Source: Bacteroidales bacterium (GTDB lineage Bacteria > Bacteroidota > Bacteroidia > Bacteroidales > UBA932). Taken from it: a stretch of DNA of 38,178 bases. The stretch's first letter is position 1, and each line of letters starts with the position of its first letter. Below, in pieces: positions 33,547 to 38,178 of the stretch. Made by a program: the position numbers and the translations under genes. The stretch lies in NCBI GenBank assembly GCA_017937885.1, contig JAGBCS010000083.1, positions 1 through 38,178 on the forward strand, written 5' to 3'. The notes under the pieces are model-generated. The model saw only the letters and a program-made list of their open reading frames with translations. It was not told the DNA's origin and made no database searches.

Positions 33547-34313
33547 TTATTACCTCCTTTGACCGGTCTTGACGTCTTTTTTGCCGACGCGGTCTTCCTT
33601 GCCGTAACGGCCTTTCTTACGGCTTCGGTCTTCTTAGCCTCAGCCTTGGCTATGCTATCAACTCGTGCAAGACTGTCGACCCTTGCAAGGCTGTCCGCTC
33701 TTGCCAGACTATCGACACGTGCGAGACTGTCCCTCTCCGATATGATGACCATGCGGAGGCCTTCATAAAGAGTGTCAGCCCTTTCGACCGACTTCATCCT
33801 GTAAATCAGAAGCACCGAATCAGCTTCCACTGCCACGCTGTCATAATAATGGACATAAGGTTCATCGAACATATATGGGAAGAATTCCTCTGCCCTGAAA
33901 TCAGACTTCACCTTTTCCAACATCTCCTTCAGCAGCTTTTCCTTTGCTTCAGCCGCCTTCGCACGCTCAAGTTCAGTCTCAAGTTCCTTTATCTTGTTGT
34001 CCAGGATTTCCCCTGTTGTCCTCAATATCCTCGCAAAACGTTCAGGATCCTCCATATACTTGTCGACACTCTTACGATAGTCGTCGGAGTCATAGCCGTA
34101 TTTTTCAAGTATCGGTTCATAGACCAGAGAGGTGTCAGCTATCTGCCTGACTCCCGGAGTCGAAGTTATCCACTGGTCAGTCACCAGCATCTCAGCATAT
34201 ATCTCAGCCATGGTGCCACGCGGAATCACCTGCGCCTCATCCTTGCTTCCGCATGAGGCGCAGATCACTGCCGCCACCATAAAGGCGGTAATATGCTGAA
34301 GAATCCTTCTCAT
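33543..34313 (-). CDS. DUF4296 lipoprotein with a DSLARV repeat tail
   Basis: I chose ATG 34313 (MRRILQHITA), not the GTG one codon upstream. The lipobox is ICASC. The conserved N-terminal domain has IPRGTMAEIYAEMLVTDQWI and YGYDSDDYRKSVDKYMEDP, the DUF4296 signature; a helical stretch follows (about 105-145). The C-terminal part holds five tandem DSLARV-type repeats and a basic Lys/Ala/Thr tail. Function is unknown; a periplasmic lipoprotein is likely. It starts 2 bases after the pheT stop. Confidence 0.85.
   Translation of the reverse strand: MRRILQHITAFMVAAVICASCGSKDEAQVIPRGTMAEIYAEMLVTDQWITSTPGVRQIADTSLVYEPILEKYGYDSDDYRKSVDKYMEDPERFARILRTTGEILDNKIKELETELERAKAAEAKEKLLKEMLEKVKSDFRAEEFFPYMFDEPYVHYYDSVAVEADSVLLIYRMKSVERADTLYEGLRMVIISERDSLARVDSLARADSLARVDSLARVDSIAKAEAKKTEAVRKAVTARKTASAKKTSRPVKGGNK
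33551..33559 (-). promoter_or_regulatory. Consensus Shine-Dalgarno for the amidohydrolase gene
   Basis: AAAGGAGGT on the minus strand, within the last codons of the DUF4296 gene, matches the 16S rRNA anti-Shine-Dalgarno fully. Spacing is 5 bases to ATG 33546 and 8 to ATG 33543, the latter being nearer the usual optimum. Such sites are uncommon in this phylum. Confidence 0.55.
33642..33731. repeat. 18-bp tandem repeat coding for DSLARV units
   Basis: Five in-frame units of 18 bp (four DSLAR[V/A] plus DSIAKA) lie in the DUF4296 gene. Unit sequences differ at several synonymous positions, so the array is not recent. Confidence 0.85.
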
Positions 34314-34315
34314 CA

Positions 34316-36757
34316 CTATCTCAATGTAGCACCGAACTCGTTCTGGAATGTAGAAAGAAGTTTGCTCATCACTCTTTCCACATCATTGTCTGTCAAAGTC
34401 TTGTCAAGATCCTGAAGAACGAAGCTGAGAGCATACTGCTTCTTGCCTTCGGCAATCTTGTCTCCTCTGTAGACGTCGAAGAGACCGACCTGCTTGAGCA
34501 GTTTCTTGCCTACTCTCAATGCGCTCTTGCGCAGATCCGCATATGTCACAGACTCATCAAGAAGAATAGCCAGGTCACGACGGACCTCAGGGAACTTAGG
34601 AAGTTCCTTGTACTTGATCTTGTTTCTCTTGACAAGCTCGAACAATGCAGGCCAGTTGATCTCGGCTGCGAAAACCGGCTGCTTGATGCCGAACTGCTTC
34701 AGTCTGGCAGGAGAGATCGTTCCCATCACTGCAAGAGGCTGGTGTGAACCCGGAAGATTGTATGCGAGTCCCTCTGAGAAGATGTCAGCAGGAGCTGCCT
34801 CTGTCTCAAGAGAATATATGTCACAGCCGAAACGCTTCAGCAGAAGCTCGAGATAACCCTTGAGCTGGAAGTAATTTCCCTTGCCAGGATCGACCCTCCA
34901 AGACTTTTCAGGCTGTCCGCTGATGAAGAGCGCATAGCATGTATGCTCCTCGTATGATGCGAGAGTCTTTCCGTCTGTCTCAGGATTGAAAGAGTACACA
35001 GAACCGTATTCGAAGGTCTTGATGTTGGTAATCTGACGGTTGATATTGTATGCTATCACCTCGAGACCGTTAAGGATAAGGGTCTGCCTCATCACATTGA
35101 GGTCAGAGCTGAGCGGATTCATGATCCTTACGCATTTCTCCTCAGGGAATGTCTGGAGCTTCGCATAGTAATCCGATTTTGTCAGAGAGTTGTTCATCGT
35201 CTCGACAAAGCCGTTCGCAGCAAGGAAATCGGCGATCGACTTCCTCACCTGCTCAGGTTCAGGCTTCTGAGGCGCATTCACCGACATATGCATAGCCTTA
35301 GGAAGCTCGATATTGTTATAGCCGTAAACACGGAGGATCTCTTCCACCACGTCACACTCACGATACACATCGATCATATATGAAGGCACAGCTACTGTAG
35401 ATCCGCCTTCATGCTTTTCCACGAATTCGTAAGCGAGCGACTCGAGGAGTTCTTCAATCACGTCATGTCCTATCTTTTTGCCGATGAAGTTCTCGATGCG
35501 GTCGTAATCAAGCTCAACCTTCTTCTTCTCGATCGCCTCAGGGTAGAACTCCTGCACCTTTCCGACGATTTCTCCTCCAGCAAGTTCCTGGATCAGAAGG
35601 GCCGCACGCTTTGCTGCATAACCAACTGCAAGCGGGTCTGCACCACGCTCATATCGGAACGATGCATCAGTCTTGAGCCCGTGTCTCTTGGAGCTTTTTC
35701 TGATTGATACAGGATTGAAGTAAGCACTTTCAAGGAACACATCCGTAGTCTGTTCCGTCACACCTGACTCCTCACCGCCGAATACTCCGGCAAGACACAT
35801 CGGCCTTGATGCATCAGCGATCATAAGGTCAGCAGAACTGAGCGTACGCTCTACGCCGTCGAGAGTGACGAATTTCTCCCCTTCCTCTGCCCTGCGCACT
35901 ACCACCTTGCCGCCTCCGATCTTCGCTGCGTCGAAAGCATGAAGAGGCTGTCCGACCTCATGAAGTACGAAGTTGGTGATATCCACGACATTGTTGATCG
36001 GTCTGAGACCGATTGAGAGGAGCTTCTTCTGAAGCCATTCCGGTGACGGTGCCACCTTGACTCCCCTGATCGTAGTACCGGTATATCGAGGAGCCCCATC
36101 CGCAGCGGTAACCTCTACAGGGATAGCCTCACCTTCGCCCTCAGCAAATGCAGAGACGTCCGGCATACTGAATGTACATGGAATATTGTTGTGTCTGAGA
36201 TACGCATACAGGTCTCGCGCGACACCGATATGGGAAGCAGCATCCACACGGTTTGCTGTCAGGCCGATCTCGATCAGAGCATCCGTCGCAAGCTGAAGAT
36301 ACTCCTTTGCCGGAGTACCGGGAACTGCATCCGGATCAAGAACCATGATGCCGTCATGCGAAGTACCGATGCCAAGTTCGTCTTCCGCGCATATCATTCC
36401 GAACGACTCGACTCCACGGATCTTTGACTTCTTGATCTTGAAGTCTTCTCCGAGCACTGTTCCCACTGTCGCAAGAAGGACCTTCTGTCCGGCGGCCACA
36501 TTCGGAGCACCGCAGACAACCTGCAGGAGGTCGCCCTCGCCTGTATTGAGCTTTGTGATATGGAGATGATCCGAATCCGGATGATCCACACATTCCACAA
36601 CCTCTGCCACTATCACACCAGCGAGTCCGCCAGGAATCTCCTCGATCTGCTCGAGCGCATCGACTTCAAGTCCGATCGAAGTGAGCGCCTCAGTCACGGC
36701 CTCTGGAGTGAGGTCGCACTCAAGATAATCCTTGAGCCAATTGTACGAAATCTTCAT
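34316..36757 (-). CDS. pheT: Phenylalanine-tRNA ligase β subunit
   Basis: PheT pairs with PheS (not in this window) to charge tRNA-Phe. The 813-residue protein has the usual domain order: an N-terminal tRNA-binding/EMAP-like domain (about 40-150, CGAPNVAAGQKVLLA), B3/B4 editing domain, B5 domain, the catalytic-like core (VFLESAYFNPVSIRKSSKRH, DASFRYERGADP) and the C-terminal FDX-ACB domain (VRRDLAILLDE to end). It follows ftsY after 12 bases and is transcribed with it. Confidence 0.97.
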   Translation of the reverse strand: MKISYNWLKDYLECDLTPEAVTEALTSIGLEVDALEQIEEIPGGLAGVIVAEVVECVDHPDSDHLHITKLNTGEGDLLQVVCGAPNVAAGQKVLLATVGTVLGEDFKIKKSKIRGVESFGMICAEDELGIGTSHDGIMVLDPDAVPGTPAKEYLQLATDALIEIGLTANRVDAASHIGVARDLYAYLRHNNIPCTFSMPDVSAFAEGEGEAIPVEVTAADGAPRYTGTTIRGVKVAPSPEWLQKKLLSIGLRPINNVVDITNFVLHEVGQPLHAFDAAKIGGGKVVVRRAEEGEKFVTLDGVERTLSSADLMIADASRPMCLAGVFGGEESGVTEQTTDVFLESAYFNPVSIRKSSKRHGLKTDASFRYERGADPLAVGYAAKRAALLIQELAGGEIVGKVQEFYPEAIEKKKVELDYDRIENFIGKKIGHDVIEELLESLAYEFVEKHEGGSTVAVPSYMIDVYRECDVVEEILRVYGYNNIELPKAMHMSVNAPQKPEPEQVRKSIADFLAANGFVETMNNSLTKSDYYAKLQTFPEEKCVRIMNPLSSDLNVMRQTLILNGLEVIAYNINRQITNIKTFEYGSVYSFNPETDGKTLASYEEHTCYALFISGQPEKSWRVDPGKGNYFQLKGYLELLLKRFGCDIYSLETEAAPADIFSEGLAYNLPGSHQPLAVMGTISPARLKQFGIKQPVFAAEINWPALFELVKRNKIKYKELPKFPEVRRDLAILLDESVTYADLRKSALRVGKKLLKQVGLFDVYRGDKIAEGKKQYALSFVLQDLDKTLTDNDVERVMSKLLSTFQNEFGATLR

Positions 36758-36769
36758 ATATTATCCTTT

Positions 36770-37711
36770 TTAATTCTCTAAATCATCCTTTGAAAAGAGC
36801 GAGCCGACGAACTCCCTCTTGTTGAATACCTTGAGGTCTTCTATACCCTCACCAATGCCCACAAACTTGATAGGCACCTTGAACTGGTCTACAATGCCCA
36901 CTACGACTCCGCCCTTTGCCGTGCCATCAAGTTTGGTGACCGCCAAAGCTGTGATGTCAGTCGCACGCGCGAACTCCTTGGCCTGCTGGAAAGCATTCTG
37001 GCCCGTCGATCCGTCGAGCACGAGAAGCACTTCATGAGGTGCGTCCGGCACTACCTTTCTCATGACATTGCGTATCTTTGTAAGCTCGTTCATGAGGTCT
37101 ATCCTGTTGTGAAGACGTCCGGCAGTGTCGACGAGAACGACATCGGCATCCTTGGCCACAGCCGATTTGACAGTATCGAATGCGACAGATGCAGGATCAG
37201 AGCCCATGTCCTGCTTCACTATGTCCACTCCCGCTCTTTCAGACCATATGGTAAGCTGATCCACCGCAGCCGCACGGAATGTATCAGCCGCTCCCAGAAC
37301 GACTTTCTTTCCTTGCGACTTGAGGCTGCTGGCGAGCTTTCCGATAGTAGTGGTCTTTCCTACTCCGTTGACTCCGACAACCATGATCACATATGGCTTC
37401 TTGCTGAAATCGAATGGAATCACCTCATCATCAGACGTCTCACCTTCCGCCACATTCAGCAGCTGGGCTATCTCATCACGAAGGATATCAACAAGCTCAT
37501 TCATAGACACATACTTATCCCTTCTAACCCTCTCTTCAAGATTCTCGATTATCTTCATGGTAGTATCCACTCCCATATCGGTCGCAAGAAGTGCCTCCTC
37601 GATTGCATCGAGAAGATCATCGTCGACCTCCGTCTTTCCCACTATCGCTCTCGAGAGCCTGTCGAAGAAGCTTCTGTTGGTCTTCTTCACTCCTTTGTCA
37701 AAAATACCCAT
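36770..37711 (-). CDS. ftsY: Signal recognition particle receptor FtsY
   Basis: FtsY receives SRP-bound ribosomes at the membrane. The 313-residue protein has the NG domain with P-loop GVNGVGKT (113-120), DTFRAAAVDQL, DTAGRL and TKLDGTAKGG. The long acidic N-terminal A domain of E. coli FtsY is absent, as in other Bacteroidota. It is the first gene of the operon that runs to deoC, with a promoter just upstream and a terminator of the previous unit beyond that. Confidence 0.97.
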   Translation of the reverse strand: MGIFDKGVKKTNRSFFDRLSRAIVGKTEVDDDLLDAIEEALLATDMGVDTTMKIIENLEERVRRDKYVSMNELVDILRDEIAQLLNVAEGETSDDEVIPFDFSKKPYVIMVVGVNGVGKTTTIGKLASSLKSQGKKVVLGAADTFRAAAVDQLTIWSERAGVDIVKQDMGSDPASVAFDTVKSAVAKDADVVLVDTAGRLHNRIDLMNELTKIRNVMRKVVPDAPHEVLLVLDGSTGQNAFQQAKEFARATDITALAVTKLDGTAKGGVVVGIVDQFKVPIKFVGIGEGIEDLKVFNKREFVGSLFSKDDLEN

Positions 37712-37730
37712 AGAACAGATGTTTAACCTG

Positions 37731-37738
37731 CAAATTTA
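37731..37738 (-). promoter_or_regulatory. Bacteroidota -7 element for the ftsY operon
   Basis: TAAATTTG on the minus strand matches TAnnTTTG and lies 19 bases before the ATG at 37711. It sits immediately after the DUF4295 terminator. Confidence 0.6.
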
Positions 37739-37754
37739 ATCATTTATAGCGTAT

Positions 37755-37792
37755 AAAAAAAGTGGCAAGACATGAAAAAATGTCTTGCCACT
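37755..37792 (-). terminator. Rho-independent terminator after DUF4295
   Basis: A 13-bp perfect stem (37761-37773 and 37780-37792, six-base loop) is followed on the minus strand by a T run. It separates the ribosomal unit from the ftsY operon. Confidence 0.9.
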
Positions 37793-37811
37793 TCCAATAT
37801 CCTTAAAGAAA

Positions 37812-37967
37812 TTATTTCTTTGCGAAGAAGTCCTTAGCCTCTGATTCCTCTACGAGCTGCTCAGTGAATACATAAGCACCTGTCTTTGGAGACTTGTCCA
37901 TACGGATACACTTAACCATCTTCTTGAGTGTACCGGCCTTGAAGGTTGCGACTGCTTTCTTTGCCAT
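37812..37967 (-). CDS. DUF4295 small basic protein
   Basis: This 51-residue gene begins MAKKAVATFKAGTLKKM and ends ESEAKDFFAKK, matching DUF4295. In Bacteroidota it is always found between rpmG and ftsY, as here. Its basic composition and position with ribosomal protein genes suggest a ribosome-linked role, but function is unknown. It starts 17 bases after the rpmG stop. Confidence 0.93.
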   Translation of the reverse strand: MAKKAVATFKAGTLKKMVKCIRMDKSPKTGAYVFTEQLVEESEAKDFFAKK

Positions 37968-37984
37968 TTCCTAATCCTCCTTAA

Positions 37985-38173
37985 TTATTTGATCTCGCGA
38001 TGAAGGGTTACCTTCTTCAGGAACGGATTGTACTTCTTACGCTCCAGACGCTGAGTCGTGTTCTTCTTATTCTTTGTTGTGATGTATCTTGAGATACCTG
38101 GTACACCGCTCTCTCTCTGCTCAGTGCACTCAAGGATGACCTGCACCCTGTTACCTTTAGCTTTCTTTGCCAT
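37985..38173 (-). CDS. rpmG: Ribosomal protein L33 (bL33)
   Basis: The 62-residue protein begins [20 protein letters not shown] and has [15 protein letters not shown] and [16 protein letters not shown], all typical of bL33. The usual zinc Cys pairs are not present (C- type). rpmB is expected just off the right edge by conserved order. Confidence 0.96.
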   Translation of the reverse strand: MAKKAKGNRVQVILECTEQRESGVPGISRYITTKNKKNTTQRLERKKYNPFLKKVTLHREIK

Positions 38174-38178
38174 AATCC

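Noticed and set aside
33642..33731. Possible short CRISPR-like repeat array
   Set aside because: The 18-bp units are contiguous without spacers and encode in-frame protein repeats.

Overview
This window looks like chromosomal DNA of a member of the order Bacteroidales (phylum Bacteroidota). The evidence is: promoters of the TTTG/TAnnTTTG type; a FimA/Mfa1 fimbrillin with a FimB/Mfa2 anchor; DUF4296, DUF3575, DUF6515 and HU-CCDC81 families; and the ftsY–DUF4295–rpmG gene order. I cannot name genus or species from the sequence alone.

Layout. Positions 1-640 hold the end of an Abi_2/HEPN gene and a terminator. Positions 700-3193 (minus) encode a PagL-like outer-membrane deacylase and release factor 2. 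Positions 3309-6026 (plus) form an operon of aldo/keto reductase, glutamate racemase and a lipoprotein polysaccharide deacetylase. Positions 6016-14800 (minus) form a compact six-gene run: glycosyltransferase, DUF4922-SpoIID fusion, AmpG-like permease, lipoprotein serpin, NamZ-type N-acetylmuramidase and a DUF6515 protein. It has its own promoter and reads as a peptidoglycan salvage/remodelling operon. Positions 14865-17035 (minus) carry NUDIX, acyl-ACP thioesterase and HU-CCDC81 genes.

Positions 17229-18392 are the most irregular part. An intact tRNA-Asn gene is followed by an MNT/HEPN gene pair and then by a broken second copy of the same tRNA, with a palindromic insert in its D-arm and no 3' end. 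Positions 18395-21257 hold a polyphosphate polymerase (VTC) locus with DUF4956, DUF2490 and a small secreted protein. Positions 21298-24038 hold a LytTR/LytS-type two-component system behind a D-2-hydroxyacid dehydrogenase, and tRNA-Leu(CAG) follows.

Positions 24285-30077 (minus) form a five-gene fimbrial operon that begins with an HEXXH lipoprotein metalloprotease candidate, followed by DUF3575, an OmpA/TPR lipoprotein, fimbrillin and anchor. Positions 30232-37711 form a housekeeping operon (ftsY, pheT, DUF4296, amidohydrolase, radical SAM, dtd, deoC) ending at a clear terminator. The right edge carries DUF4295 and rpmG.

The strongest candidates for new biology are the tRNA-Asn/MNT-HEPN duplication, the fimbrial operon with a built-in metalloprotease, and the apparently cytoplasmic DUF4922-SpoIID fusion next to a muropeptide permease. 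All functional statements are from reading the sequence; no database search was run.
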